A stretch of 64,000 bases of DNA from contig DATGLV010000039.1 in the NCBI GenBank assembly GCA_035293945.1, positions 372,001 through 436,000 of the forward strand. Reading direction: 5' to 3'. The stretch is from VAZQ01 sp035293945 (GTDB lineage: Bacteria > Pseudomonadota > Alphaproteobacteria > Rhizobiales > Xanthobacteraceae). Positions 41,009-50,337 of this stretch are shown here, piece by piece; position 1 is the first letter of the stretch; every line of letters begins with the position of its first letter. The position numbers were made by a program, and so were the translations under genes. A model generated the notes under the pieces. The model made no database searches. It saw nothing but the letters and a program-made list of their open reading frames with translations, and was not told the origin of the DNA.

Positions 41009-41982
41009 TATTTCAAGTGCGCTTTCCCGGCCAAAAACTCATCGACCTCGGCCCGCTTGGGGGCTCCGGTGATGCCGCCGAAGCGCGTGCACTTGATTGC
41101 GGCGGCAACGGCCGCAAAGCGCATTGCGTCTGTCTCGTCGCGGCCTTCCGCCAGTGCCAGCGCGAACGCGCCGTGAAATACGTCGCCGGCCGCAAGCGTA
41201 TCGATCGGCTTGATCGGGAATGCGGCCAAGTTGTGCCGCTGGCGCGCCCCGGCGGTGAGCCACAGCATGCCGTTCGGTCCGTCGGTGACGGCGAGAAAGC
41301 CGTGGCAGGTCGCCGCAATCTGCTCGAGCCCGAGGGCGAGGTCATCGGTTGCGGCAGTGGCGCGCAGTCCCTCGGCGGAGAAGACCACGTGTGTTGCGGC
41401 ACCAAACAGAGCATCCGTTGCCCGCGTCGGCTTGTCGGCGTCGAGCACCACCGGAATGCCGCGGTCGCGCGCCGCCACACAAATGGGAAGCGAGAAATCG
41501 GGGAAGCGATTGTCCGCCAGCACCGCGTCGGCTGTTGCGACGATCGCCGCAGGGTCGCTGGGGCGGGCCTCCGCTAGCCGATCGTCGCGATAATTGACGA
41601 TCGCGCGCTCGCCCGCCGCATCGATGCAGATCGCCGAGATCGACGAGGCGACGCCGGGCACGCGCACGCAACCGCTGACGTTCACGCCCTCCTGGGTGAG
41701 CGCGGCCGCAATGCGATCTCCCATCGGCTCGCAGCCTGCCGGCCCACCGAGCGGTCCGGCAAAACACGCGCGGCCGCCCAGCCGCGCGATCGCGATCGCG
41801 GCATTGGCGGCACAACCACCGGAAATGAGCATGAAAGCGGAAGCTTGGGTCTTTGTCTCCGCGACCGGGAATTGCTGCACGTGAAAGACCGCGTCGACCA
41901 CCGCGATGCCGGTGCAAACCACTTGTCGGGCAGCGAAGCTCGTGCGACCGCCCGCGGTGGTTTCGCCCTCAGTCGAAGACAA
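41008..41982 (-). CDS. PfkB family carbohydrate kinase (ribokinase-like)
   Basis: A 324-residue sugar kinase. The N-terminal PfkB region has GGCAANAAIAIARLGG; the C-terminal signature is DTLAAGDVFHGAFA with catalytic D267. A MGDRIAAALTQEGVNVSGC segment and a KCTRFGG end fit the family. The substrate is not evident; ribose, adenosine or another sugar are possible. The gene overlaps nudC by 14 bases. An IS1595-type element is inserted precisely at its stop codon without changing the protein. Confidence 0.9.
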   Translation of the reverse strand: MSSTEGETTAGGRTSFAARQVVCTGIAVVDAVFHVQQFPVAETKTQASAFMLISGGCAANAAIAIARLGGRACFAGPLGGPAGCEPMGDRIAAALTQEGVNVSGCVRVPGVASSISAICIDAAGERAIVNYRDDRLAEARPSDPAAIVATADAVLADNRFPDFSLPICVAARDRGIPVVLDADKPTRATDALFGAATHVVFSAEGLRATAATDDLALGLEQIAATCHGFLAVTDGPNGMLWLTAGARQRHNLAAFPIKPIDTLAAGDVFHGAFALALAEGRDETDAMRFAAVAAAIKCTRFGGITGAPKRAEVDEFLAGKAHLK

Positions 41983-42919
41983 TGTCCTGCTCCACCCAAG
42001 CGCGCAGGATGTGATGCGCGATCGCGACCGGCAAAGGCGCGGTCAAGCCCTCCGGATGCTTGCCGAGCAGCATTGCGGCGACCTCCTCGCGGCTGAACCA
42101 GCGCGCATCGTCCAGCTCGGTGCGGTCAATGACAATCTCTTCCGAGCAGGCCTCGGCATGGCAGCCGATCATCAGCGACATCGGGAACGGCCAAGGTTGC
42201 GAGGCAAAATAGGCGACCCGGCCGCACGCAATGCCGGCCTCCTCGGCAGTCTCGCGGCGGACAGCCTCCTCGATCGTCTCTCCCGGCTCGACGAAGCCGG
42301 CAAGGCATGACCACATGCCGGAGGCAAACCGATGCGAACGACCGAGCACGCAGCGGTCGCCCGCGACCGCAAGCATGATCACGACCGGATCGGTGCGCGG
42401 AAAGTGCAGCGCCCGGCACGACGGACAATCTCGCCGCCAGCCGCCTTCGACGACGCGGGTTGCGGCCCCGCAATTGGCGCAGAAGCGATGGCGGGCGTGC
42501 CAATTGAGGAGCGCCCGCGCCTCGGCGAGCGCACAGAGATGATCTCCGTCGAGAAGGCCGCGCACTGCAATCGATCGCAGATCGATGAGCTCGATATCGC
42601 CTCGCTTCTGCAGCATCGCGATTGCGTCCGGCGCAAGCGCGGCCGCGAAGCGAGGCGCGCCGTCGAGAAGCCCGAGGAACGCGACTTCGGCCGGCTCGCC
42701 AAGCTTCCGGATCTCGGCAGAAGCAAACAGCGGGTCGTGCCCGTGCGAGCCACTCTTCAGCACCACCACCTCGCCGCCGACCAGATAGAAACGGCTTGCC
42801 GGATCCTCCGCCAGCTTGGCCAGTGCAGCCAGGTCGGCGCGGCGCTCGACCGCGTGATTGATGCGGCCTCCCGCATAGCCCAGGCGCGGCTTGGGACCGA
42901 GATCGGGACGAGGCGGCAT
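41969..42919 (-). CDS. nudC: NAD+/NADH diphosphatase (NUDIX)
   Basis: A 316-residue NudC: it hydrolyses NAD(H) to NMN(H) and AMP and, in E. coli, removes NAD caps from RNA. The zinc ribbon is CANCGAATRVVEGGWRRDCPSC. The Nudix box is GFVEPGETIEEAVRRETAEEAGI, and 15 residues later the NADH-pyrophosphatase signature QPWPFPMSLM occurs. The ATG at 42919 gives the usual N terminus; an 18-codon extension would overlap the HIT gene. It is in a tight run HIT-nudC-kinase. Confidence 0.92.
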   Translation of the reverse strand: MPPRPDLGPKPRLGYAGGRINHAVERRADLAALAKLAEDPASRFYLVGGEVVVLKSGSHGHDPLFASAEIRKLGEPAEVAFLGLLDGAPRFAAALAPDAIAMLQKRGDIELIDLRSIAVRGLLDGDHLCALAEARALLNWHARHRFCANCGAATRVVEGGWRRDCPSCRALHFPRTDPVVIMLAVAGDRCVLGRSHRFASGMWSCLAGFVEPGETIEEAVRRETAEEAGIACGRVAYFASQPWPFPMSLMIGCHAEACSEEIVIDRTELDDARWFSREEVAAMLLGKHPEGLTAPLPVAIAHHILRAWVEQDIVFD

Positions 42920-42933
42920 ACAAGGCTCCTGAG

Positions 42934-43371
42934 CTAACCGGGGATTTTCTTTCGCAGGACCGCGAGCAAGCACTCGCGCGCTGCCTCATCATAAGGGCAC
43001 GCCGGCAGCGCGCCCCAGGCTGGTCGCGGCCAGGCCGCATCGGAGCGACTGCGCGCGATGATGTGGACGTGCAGCTGCGGCACGATGTTGCCGATGGCTG
43101 CGGTATTGATCTTGTCGCAGCCGGTGACCTCCTTGAGAAGCTCCCCGACGCGCGCGATCTCGGCCATCAAGCGCATCTGATCGGCTGGCGTGAGATCGAA
43201 GACCTCCGCCGTGCCGGCACGCCTTGGCACGATGATGAGCCAGGGAAAATTGGCATCGTTCATCAACAGCACGCGCGAGAGCGGAAGATCGCCTATCACT
43301 AGCGTATCGTGCGCAAGTTGCGGATCGAGGGCGAAAGCCGCACCCGTCACCGGCTGTTCCGTCGATTTCAC
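42934..43371 (-). CDS. HIT domain protein
   Basis: A 145-residue histidine-triad nucleotide-binding protein. The active-site motif reads PQLHVHIIARSRSDAAWP: the first His of HxHxH is Gln, while the catalytic middle His remains; this QxHxH form is common in bacterial HIT proteins of this type. NDANFPWLIIVPRR is the usual N-terminal segment. It probably hydrolyses a nucleotide phosphoramidate or dinucleoside polyphosphate. It precedes nudC by 15 bases on the same strand, a sensible pairing of nucleotide-cleaving enzymes. Confidence 0.9.
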   Translation of the reverse strand: MKSTEQPVTGAAFALDPQLAHDTLVIGDLPLSRVLLMNDANFPWLIIVPRRAGTAEVFDLTPADQMRLMAEIARVGELLKEVTGCDKINTAAIGNIVPQLHVHIIARSRSDAAWPRPAWGALPACPYDEAARECLLAVLRKKIPG

Positions 43372-43442
43372 CGTCGAGATTCCCCTGTGGCGCTCGAAAG
43401 TATCAGACTTGCTTTCCCCACCCTATCGGCCGATATAACCCC

Positions 43443-43540
43443 CGGGAGGTTGGCGGTGGACGAGCCACTCGCCAACCGGGTCAGGTCCGGAAGGAAGCAG
43501 CCCTAACGAGCTCCGGTTCGGGTCGCTCGTCAGCCTCCCA
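43443..43540 (+). ncRNA. ffs: Signal recognition particle RNA (4.5S RNA, small bacterial type)
   Basis: The conserved apical domain GGGTCAGGTCCGGAAGGAAG, then CAGCCCTAACGAG, is unmistakable and binds Ffh. The outer arms GGGAGGTTGGCG (43444) and CGTCAGCCTCCC (43528-43539) pair to close a single long hairpin of about 96 nt. It lies upstream of dnaX, its usual place in Alphaproteobacteria. The ends are estimated from the pairing. Confidence 0.95.
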
Positions 43541-43732
43541 CTTCATCTCCGCGGCTCGCGCTTGCGACTTGCGCAATCGGCATCCGATGATCGTACATTG
43601 GTCGACGGAATGCCGATCAGGAAGCCGGCGCGCCGGCCTGGGACGGGCGCCGTTACCGCCTTCAGTGCACGCCAAGCAGCCCTTACACTGCGAGTCCTGC
43701 AGGGGGCCGAATAGTCCGGTAAAGTCCGCGCC

Positions 43733-45568
43733 ATGACCAGTCCCGAAACTGAAGGTTCCAACACGGCGGGCTCGGGCGGCGCCTATCGGGTGCTGGCGCG
43801 CAAATACCGGCCGGCGAGCTTTTCCGATCTGATCGGCCAGGATGCCATGGTGCGGACGATCTCGAACGCGTTCGAGGCTGGGCGCATTCCGCAGGCCTGG
43901 ATCCTCACGGGCGTACGTGGGGTCGGCAAGACCACGACTGCGCGCATCCTGGCGCGGGCGCTGAATTACGAGCTGCCCGACGGCTCGGTGACCGCGCCTA
44001 CCATCACCATGCCGGTCGTCGGCGTGCATTGCCAAGCCATCATGGAAAGCCGCCATCCCGATGTGATCGAGATGGACGCCGCCTCGCACAATGGTGTCGA
44101 GGATGTGCGGCAGATCAACGATGCCGTTCGCTACGCGCCGATGAGCGCGCGCTACAAGGTCTATATCCTCGACGAAGTGCACATGCTCTCGACCCAGGCC
44201 TTCAATGCGCTGTTGAAGACGCTGGAGGAGCCGCCGCCGCACGCCAAGTTCGTCTTCGCCACGACCGAGACCCGCAAGGTGCCGGTGACGGTGCTGTCGC
44301 GCTGCCAGCGCTTCGATCTACGGCGGGTCGATGCCGACTTGCTTGTGCGCCACCTTGCCGCGCTTGCCGCCAAGGAAGGGATCGAGGCCGAGGGCGAAGC
44401 GCTGGCGCTGATCGCGCGTGCCGCGGAGGGCTCGGTGCGCGACTCGCTTTCGTTGCTCGACCAGGCGATCGCCCATGCGGCCGGCCCGGTGCGGGCCGAG
44501 GATGTGCGGGCGATGCTCGGCCTCGCCGACCGGGCGCGGATCATCGATCTGTTCGAGGCGCTGATGCGCGGCGATCTCGCCTCCGCGCTCGCCGAGCTGC
44601 GCGACCAGTACGACACCGGGGCTGATCCCGCCGTTGTGCTGTCCGATCTTGCCGAGTTCACCCATTTTGTGACGCGGGTGAAGATCGTGCCGGCGGTCGC
44701 CGAGGATCTCTCGCTCGCCGAGGCTGAGCGCAAGCGCGGCCGCGGCTTTGCCGAGAAGCTCTCGATGCGGGTATTGGCGCGCGCCTGGCAGATGCTGCTC
44801 AAGGGCATTGCGGAGGTCGAGGCCGCGGGACGTCCGCTGGCTGCCGCCGAGATGGTGCTGGTGCGCCTTGCTTATGCGGCTGATCTGCCGACCCCCGACG
44901 ACGTGATCCGCGCGCTCGACGACAAAGCACCGGCGGCGGCGCCTGCCCGGGTGGAGCGCAGCGGCGGCGCACCCGCAGGGGCGCCGGTGCTTGCGGCCGC
45001 GCCGCGTCTGGAGGCTCAGCTTGGTCCCGCGCGTGGCCCGGTCGCGACACTTATGCGCCCCGCCGGCGATCCGGTCCAGCTTACCGCCCCTGACGTGCCG
45101 GCGCTCACGATCGCAAGCTTCCCGGAGCTGATCGCGCTCGCCGGCGAGAAGCGTGACATCGGCGTCAAGTCGGCGCTCGAGCGCGACGTCAGGTTGGTCC
45201 GCTGCGAGGACGGCCGGCTGGAGATCGCGCTGCAGCCGAGCGCCGCCAGGACGCTCGTCAACGATCTTGCGCGCAAGTTTTCGCAATGGACCGGCCGGCG
45301 CTGGATGGTTGTGATCTCGGCGGAACAGGGCGAGCCGACTGTGCATTCCCAGGCCGAGGCGCGGGCAGTCGAGCTCAAGACCGGCGTGCAGGCTGATCCG
45401 CTGGTGCAAGCGGTACTGGCGCGATTTCCCGGTGCCCAGATCGTCGATGTGCGGCAGGGCGCTCCGGAAAGCCCGACGCCTGCCGGCGAAGCCGAGCGTG
45501 AGCTCGCAGATCGGGATGCCGATTATGGGGCCGACTGGCAGGGCGACGAACCGGACGACGAAGCTTGA
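43733..45568 (+). CDS. dnaX: DNA polymerase III subunits gamma and tau
   Basis: A 611-residue clamp-loader ATPase. Walker A is GVRGVGKTT (60-68), Walker B YILDEVHMLS, sensor 1 FATTE and the Arg-finger SRC region (VLSRCQRFDLR). Of the four Cys of the usual zinc module only C99 remains (GVHCQAI), with Tyr78 and other non-ligand residues at the other positions; rhizobial DnaX proteins often show this. Domain III and an Ala/Pro linker precede a C-terminal tau-type polymerase-binding domain (about 455-560). It starts about 190 bases after ffs and is followed by ybaB and recR. Confidence 0.94.
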   Translation: MTSPETEGSNTAGSGGAYRVLARKYRPASFSDLIGQDAMVRTISNAFEAGRIPQAWILTGVRGVGKTTTARILARALNYELPDGSVTAPTITMPVVGVHCQAIMESRHPDVIEMDAASHNGVEDVRQINDAVRYAPMSARYKVYILDEVHMLSTQAFNALLKTLEEPPPHAKFVFATTETRKVPVTVLSRCQRFDLRRVDADLLVRHLAALAAKEGIEAEGEALALIARAAEGSVRDSLSLLDQAIAHAAGPVRAEDVRAMLGLADRARIIDLFEALMRGDLASALAELRDQYDTGADPAVVLSDLAEFTHFVTRVKIVPAVAEDLSLAEAERKRGRGFAEKLSMRVLARAWQMLLKGIAEVEAAGRPLAAAEMVLVRLAYAADLPTPDDVIRALDDKAPAAAPARVERSGGAPAGAPVLAAAPRLEAQLGPARGPVATLMRPAGDPVQLTAPDVPALTIASFPELIALAGEKRDIGVKSALERDVRLVRCEDGRLEIALQPSAARTLVNDLARKFSQWTGRRWMVVISAEQGEPTVHSQAEARAVELKTGVQADPLVQAVLARFPGAQIVDVRQGAPESPTPAGEAERELADRDADYGADWQGDEPDDEA

Positions 45569-45615
45569 ACGGCAAACCGAAACAAACACAGGGAACGAGC
45601 CAACATAGGTGAATC

Positions 45616-45936
45616 ATGGCGGATTTTTTGGGCCTCATGAAGCAGGCCACGGAGCTCAAGTCGAAGATGGAGGCGATGCAGGCCGAGCTCGAGCGCCTCG
45701 AGGTCGATGGCACGGCCGGCGGGGGAATGGTGACGGTGCGCCTGTCCGGCAAGGGCGAGATGAAGAGCGTCAAGATCGACGAGCAGCTGATCAAGCCGCA
45801 GGAAAAAGAGATCATCGAGGACTTGATCGTCGCGGCCCACGCGGATGCGCGGCGCAAGGCCGAGGGGATGGTGCAGGACAAGATGAAGGCCGTCACCGGT
45901 GGGCTGCCGCTCCCGCCCGGGCTCAAATTGTTCTGA
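45616..45936 (+). CDS. Nucleoid-associated protein YbaB/EbfC
   Basis: A 106-residue DNA-binding dimer. It begins MADFLGLMKQATELKSKMEA, continues with VRLSGKGEMKSVKIDEQLI and ends GLPLPPGLKLF. This is the tweezer-like fold that binds DNA and influences nucleoid structure. The dnaX-ybaB-recR order is conserved across bacteria and supports the call. Confidence 0.94.
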   Translation: MADFLGLMKQATELKSKMEAMQAELERLEVDGTAGGGMVTVRLSGKGEMKSVKIDEQLIKPQEKEIIEDLIVAAHADARRKAEGMVQDKMKAVTGGLPLPPGLKLF

Positions 45937-45956
45937 TCGCAGACGCCGATCGCAAT

Positions 45957-46562
45957 ATGCCTGCTGCCGTTGCCGGTCCTGAAATCGAGCGCCTGATCGC
46001 ATTGCTCGCCCGCCTGCCGGGGCTGGGGCCGCGCTCAGCGCGGCGTGCCGCGCTGTTTCTCATCAAGAAACGCGACCAGGTGATGGCGCCACTCGCGGCT
46101 GCGCTCGACGAGGCGATTGACAAGATCGAGGTGTGCGGCGTGTGCGGCAATATCGATAGCCAGAATCCGTGCACGGTCTGCACCGACCCGCGGCGCGACG
46201 CCTCCGTCATCGTCGTGGTGACGGATGTCGCCGACCTTTGGGCGCTGGAGCGCGCGCACGCGATCAATGCCCGCTACCACGTGCTGGGCGGCACGCTCTC
46301 CCCGCTCGATGGCGTCGGCCCGCAGGATCTGTCGATCGATGCGCTCGTCACGCGGGCGCACGAGGCGGGCGTGCGCGAGGTGATCCTTGCCCTCAATGCC
46401 ACGGTCGACGGCCAGACCACCGCCCACTACATCACCGATCTCCTGCATGACACGACCGTCAAGGTGACCCGCCTCGCGCACGGCGTTCCGGTGGGCGGTG
46501 AGCTCGATTATCTCGACGAAGGCACGCTTTCGGCCGCGATCCGCCAGCGCACGCCGTTTTGA
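45957..46562 (+). CDS. recR: Recombination protein RecR
   Basis: A 201-residue protein acting with RecF and RecO in gap repair. The N-terminal helix-hairpin-helix is LARLPGLGPRSARRAALFL, the zinc finger CGVCGNIDSQNPCTVC, and the Toprim domain holds VVTDVADLWALE and a final GGELDYLDEGTL. The ATG at 45957 lies 20 bases after ybaB; the frame upstream of it is open but overlaps ybaB. The length matches the family. Confidence 0.95.
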   Translation: MPAAVAGPEIERLIALLARLPGLGPRSARRAALFLIKKRDQVMAPLAAALDEAIDKIEVCGVCGNIDSQNPCTVCTDPRRDASVIVVVTDVADLWALERAHAINARYHVLGGTLSPLDGVGPQDLSIDALVTRAHEAGVREVILALNATVDGQTTAHYITDLLHDTTVKVTRLAHGVPVGGELDYLDEGTLSAAIRQRTPF

Positions 46563-46906
46563 CGCGGCAGGCCTCTCACTCCCTCGCCCCGCTTGCGGCG
46601 AGAGGAAGGGAGGGGGAGTGTGGAACGATCCGGATCAGGCGCCATTGTGGCTCAAGATAGCCCGTCTTGTCCCGGATGCGATGCAGCGCGGGGCTCGCGT
46701 CGTGCTAGCCACGCTTTGGCGCGGTGCGCCCCGTGGTGCATCGCCTACCTGGCGACCGTTCCGGGCTATGGCCAGAATGGAGCCTGGAACGGTCCCGGTT
46801 CTGCAGCGCACTGCGGACCATGTACATCGCGCCCCCCAATTCCACAACCGCGCTGCGCCGCGCGCGGGACAAGAACCCAAACTTAATGTCAATGGGGACA
46901 AATGAC
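46563..46906. other. 344-bp convergent region with a palindromic repeat
   Basis: recR and ampG converge here. Near the left edge (46572-46620) a hairpin repeat is formed by CTCGCC-CCGCTT-GCGGCGAG flanked by CTCCCT/AGGGAG; similar elements are common in related genomes. It could terminate recR transcripts. The rest has no good gene. Confidence 0.6.
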
Positions 46907-48292
46907 TCACCCGGGCTTCCCCGCCAGCGTCGCGAAATGTCCGCGCCGCTGCAGATAGGCGAGCAGGATGAAGCTCGGCGTCGCAGCGAGCGCGCAGATC
47001 AGAAAGTACCAGACCCAACCGGTTGCGTGCGCAAGATAACCGTTGCCAAGCGAGAACAGCGTGCGCCCGGCAGCAGTGAGCGCAGTCAGCAGGGCATATT
47101 GGGTGGCCGTGTGCAACGGATTGCCGCACAGCGCCGAAAGATAGGCGACGAAGATCACGGTGCCGACTGCATCGGTGAAGAACTGGATCGTGATGGCGAA
47201 AGTGAGCGTCGTGATGTCATTGCCGACGGCCGCTTGCCAGGAAAAAGCCAGGATCGTGATGGTCTGCAGAACGCCCCCGATCCATAAGCTGGAGGCCAGC
47301 GGCAGGGCGCGCGCCACGTAGCCGCCGGCGAAGCCGCCCGTCAGGGTGGCGGCGAAGCCGACCCCCTTGACGATGGTGGCGAGCGCGTTGCGGGAAAAGC
47401 CGAGGTCGAGCACGAATGGCGTCGTGAGCGAGGTCGCGAGCGCGTCCGCGAGCTTGAACAAGGCCACGAAGGCGAGCACCGCGAGCGCGCGATCTCGAGA
47501 GAAGAAATCCACGAACGCTCCGAGCGCGGCCGTCCCTACGCGGCGGATACCATTTTCGCGCGCGTGCGTCGCGTGCTCGGCTTCGGCGGCTTGCGACTGC
47601 TCGGGCTCATCCGCCAACAGCGTCGCCATAATGCCGACCAGGACGAGCAACGCCATCACCACGAAGCCCGCCGTCCAGGCGCCTTGCTGGGCGAAGCCCG
47701 CGTGCTCGAAGCCGCTCACCAGAAACAATGTGCCGGCGCCGGCGACGAGCGCGCCAACCCGATAGGCCGCCACATAGCTCGCCATGCCGGCCGCCTGCTC
47801 CTCCTCGGGCAGGCTCTCGACCCGGAATGCATCGATGATGATGTCCTGCGTGGCCGAAGCCATCGCAACCATCAGGGCCGCGAGTGCGACCAGGCCAGAC
47901 GAAAGCGCGGGGCTGGTCAAAGCAAGCGCGCCGATCGCGGCGATGAGCCAGAGTTGCGTCAGCATCAGCCAGCCGCGCCGACGGCCGAGCAGCCGCGACA
48001 GGATCGGCACGTCGAGCGCGTCGGTGAGCGGCGCCCACAGGAACTTGATCACGTAAGGAATGCCGATCGCGGCGAACAGCCCGATGGTGCGGATGTCGAC
48101 ACCGCTTTCAGTCATCCACGCCTGCAGCGCCATGCCGGTGAGCGAGAACGGCAGCCCGCCGGAAAAGCCCAGCAGCAGCACCACCAGCACCCGCGGCTTG
48201 AGATAAACGGCGAGCGCGTCCAGGAACGCCGGACGCGCACTCGCCTTTGCGGCGCTCACTCGCGCCGGCCTTGCCACACCATGCTGCATCAT
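46907..48292 (-). CDS. AmpG-like muropeptide permease (MFS)
   Basis: A 461-residue transporter with 12-14 predicted helices. The N-terminal part LLLGFSGGLPFSLTGMALQAWM...IGIPYVIKFLWAPLTDALDVP is typical of AmpG, which imports GlcNAc-anhydroMurNAc peptides for murein recycling. ASATQDIIIDAFRVESL is a further hallmark. The start (ATG 48292 or 48289) overlaps the rmuC stop by four bases. AmpG identity is stronger than the exact substrate. Confidence 0.88.
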   Translation of the reverse strand: MMQHGVARPARVSAAKASARPAFLDALAVYLKPRVLVVLLLGFSGGLPFSLTGMALQAWMTESGVDIRTIGLFAAIGIPYVIKFLWAPLTDALDVPILSRLLGRRRGWLMLTQLWLIAAIGALALTSPALSSGLVALAALMVAMASATQDIIIDAFRVESLPEEEQAAGMASYVAAYRVGALVAGAGTLFLVSGFEHAGFAQQGAWTAGFVVMALLVLVGIMATLLADEPEQSQAAEAEHATHARENGIRRVGTAALGAFVDFFSRDRALAVLAFVALFKLADALATSLTTPFVLDLGFSRNALATIVKGVGFAATLTGGFAGGYVARALPLASSLWIGGVLQTITILAFSWQAAVGNDITTLTFAITIQFFTDAVGTVIFVAYLSALCGNPLHTATQYALLTALTAAGRTLFSLGNGYLAHATGWVWYFLICALAATPSFILLAYLQRRGHFATLAGKPG

Positions 48293-49419
48293 GCCTCGAG
48301 ACGGCGCGCGATCGGCGCCGCGATCACATTACCGGTGCCCGCGTCAGCCCCGGCTTCATCGTCGAACTCGACATTCTGGATCCGCGCTGCTCTCTTCTCC
48401 ACCTTTTCGGCCGAAATGAGGATTTGCTGGACGTCCTGGTTGGCCTGGCTGAAATGGGCTTGCAGCTTGACGACCCGCTCCTGCAGCCGGCGCAGGTCAT
48501 CCATCAAGTGGCCGACCTCGGCGTGAATCTGGTCGGCTGCCGCACGCATGCGGGCATCCCGTTGGATCTGGGAGATGACGTTGATGGCGAGCATCAACAG
48601 CGCCGGCGACACGATCACCACCTGCGCCCGCAGCGCCTTCTGCACCAGGTCGTCGAAGCTCTCGTGCAGCTCGAGATAGACCGATTCCGAGGGCACGAAC
48701 ATCAAGGCGAGATCCTGGGTCTCGCCGCGGATCAGGTATTTCTGCGCGATATCGCCGACGTGGCGGCCGATATCGGCTCGCACGCGCGCCGCCGCGTGCC
48801 GGCGTTCATCCTCGCCGCGCGCATCGCGTAGCGCCATCATGGCCTCGAGCGGAAACTTGGCGTCGATCACCAGCGGGCGCTGATCCGGCAGGAACACCGC
48901 GCAATCGGGCCGGCTGTTGTTGGAGAGCGTAAACTGGAACTGGTAGCAGCCCTTCGGCAGGCCGTCCTGCACGATGATCTCCATCCGCCCCTGCCCGAAG
49001 GCGCCGCGCTGCTGCTTGTTGGTGAGCACGCTCTGCAACGAGGTTACCTGCGTGGCGAGCTCGCTGATGTGTCTCTGCGCGCCGTCGATCACCACGAGCC
49101 TCTCGTTGAGCTTCTGCAGGCTTTCCGCCGTGTGCTGCCGGGTCGTCTGCATGGACTGGCTCAAGTGATGCGTGACCGAATCGAGCCGCTCGTTGACCGT
49201 GCGGGCGAGCTCGGCCTGGCGGCCGGCCAGCAAGTCACGCATCGCCTCGATGCGCGCAGTGGTCTCGGCCTGGACGCGGGCGAACTCGCCGGCAAGCCGG
49301 GAGCTCTCGTCGCGGGAGCGGAGCGCCCGCGCCATCAACAGCGCCAGCGCCACGAGCACCGCGAGGCCGGCCACCACGATGACCACGGCGCCGGCCAGGT
49401 TGAGGAGGCTTTCGCTCAT
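48289..49419 (-). CDS. rmuC: DNA recombination protein RmuC
   Basis: The protein has 376 residues. An N-terminal membrane helix (GAVVIVVAGLAVLVALALLMAR) is followed by a long coiled coil (about 40-125) and the RmuC nuclease-like domain with CAVFLPDQRPLVIDAKFPLEAM, LMFVPSESVYLELHESF and VIVSPALLMLAINVISQI. RmuC limits inversions at short repeats. It overlaps ampG by four bases and is divergent from def. Confidence 0.92.
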   Translation of the reverse strand: MSESLLNLAGAVVIVVAGLAVLVALALLMARALRSRDESSRLAGEFARVQAETTARIEAMRDLLAGRQAELARTVNERLDSVTHHLSQSMQTTRQHTAESLQKLNERLVVIDGAQRHISELATQVTSLQSVLTNKQQRGAFGQGRMEIIVQDGLPKGCYQFQFTLSNNSRPDCAVFLPDQRPLVIDAKFPLEAMMALRDARGEDERRHAAARVRADIGRHVGDIAQKYLIRGETQDLALMFVPSESVYLELHESFDDLVQKALRAQVVIVSPALLMLAINVISQIQRDARMRAAADQIHAEVGHLMDDLRRLQERVVKLQAHFSQANQDVQQILISAEKVEKRAARIQNVEFDDEAGADAGTGNVIAAPIARRLEA

Positions 49420-49497
49420 CCTCGACCTTCTAGCCTGATTCGCCCGCGCTGGGAACGAAGGGCGAACACAATTGACCGTGCGGGGCGGAGGCCCTAC

Positions 49498-50028
49498 ATG
49501 CGGCGCATGGCGCGGCGCGACATCATTATTCTTCCCGACAAGCGGTTGCGGCTGGTTTCGAAGCCCGCGAAGGCCTCCGATTCCGACCTGCCGGCGCTCA
49601 TCGACGACATGTTCGAGACCATGTACGAGGCGCCCGGCATCGGGCTTGCGGCGATCCAGATCGGCGTGCCCAAGCGCGTCGTGGTCATGGATCTCGCCAA
49701 GAAGGACGAGCCGAAAGCCCCGCGGGTCTTCGTCAACCCGGAGGTCGTCTGGCGCTCGGAGGAGAAATCGACCTACGAGGAGGGATGCCTGTCGATTCCG
49801 GAATTCTACGAGGAGGTCGAACGGCCCGCGATGGTGCGGGTCAAGTATCTCGACGCGAGCGGCGCCGCGCAGGAACTGGAGGCAAGCGGGCTACTCGCCA
49901 CCTGCCTGCAGCACGAGATCGATCATCTCGATGGCGTTTTGTTCATCGACCACATTTCCAAGCTCAAGCGCGACATGGTGATCAAGAAGTTCGCCAAGGC
50001 CGCCAGGCGCGCCGAGGACGGCGAATAG
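49498..50028 (+). CDS. def: Peptide deformylase
   Basis: A 176-residue metalloenzyme removing the formyl group from new proteins. The three motifs are GIGLAAIQIG, EEGCLSIPEF and QHEIDHLDG, with the metal-binding Cys and two His. CGGAGG lies about 7 nt before the ATG at 49498; a second ATG at 49507 is possible. The usual partner fmt does not follow: the next gene is a convergent membrane-protein gene. Confidence 0.95.
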   Translation: MRRMARRDIIILPDKRLRLVSKPAKASDSDLPALIDDMFETMYEAPGIGLAAIQIGVPKRVVVMDLAKKDEPKAPRVFVNPEVVWRSEEKSTYEEGCLSIPEFYEEVERPAMVRVKYLDASGAAQELEASGLLATCLQHEIDHLDGVLFIDHISKLKRDMVIKKFAKAARRAEDGE

Positions 50029-50034
50029 GCGGCT

Positions 50035-50337
50035 TCACCAGCGTCGCCGCCAGCCGCCCCGCCAACCTCCGCCCCAGGAGCCGCCGCGAAACAGCCTGAT
50101 CAGCACCAGCAGGATGACGGCGCCGATTGTCGCATTGACGATCGCCGAGACGATGCCGGTTCCCAAGTGAATGCCCAGGCGCGGCAGCAGCCAGTCGCCG
50201 ATGAATGCTCCGATCACGCCGATCACGATATCGCCGATGAGGCCGAAGCCGACGCCACGCACCAGCTGTCCGGCGAGCCAGCCGGCGACGAGCCCGACCA
50301 CCAGGATCACCAAGAGGCTTTCGTTCGAGAGATACAC
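50035..50337 (-). CDS. GlsB/YeaQ/YmgE family membrane protein
   Basis: A roughly 100-residue small membrane protein with three or four helices and glycine-rich turns (ILVVGLVAGWLAGQLVRG, GLIGDIVIGVIGAFIGDWL, IVNATIGAVILLVLIRLF) and a Gly/Trp/Arg-rich tail. The GTG at 50337 was chosen because AAGGTGA stands 5 nt upstream; the frame is open to 50373. Members are stress-related but without a proven biochemical role; the older name transglycosylase-associated is unsupported. Confidence 0.85.
   Translation of the reverse strand: MYLSNESLLVILVVGLVAGWLAGQLVRGVGFGLIGDIVIGVIGAFIGDWLLPRLGIHLGTGIVSAIVNATIGAVILLVLIRLFRGGSWGGGWRGGWRRRW

Noticed and set aside
43050..43090. HIT protein with Gln in place of the first triad His
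   Set aside because: QxHxH is a regular form of the motif; the catalytic middle His is present.
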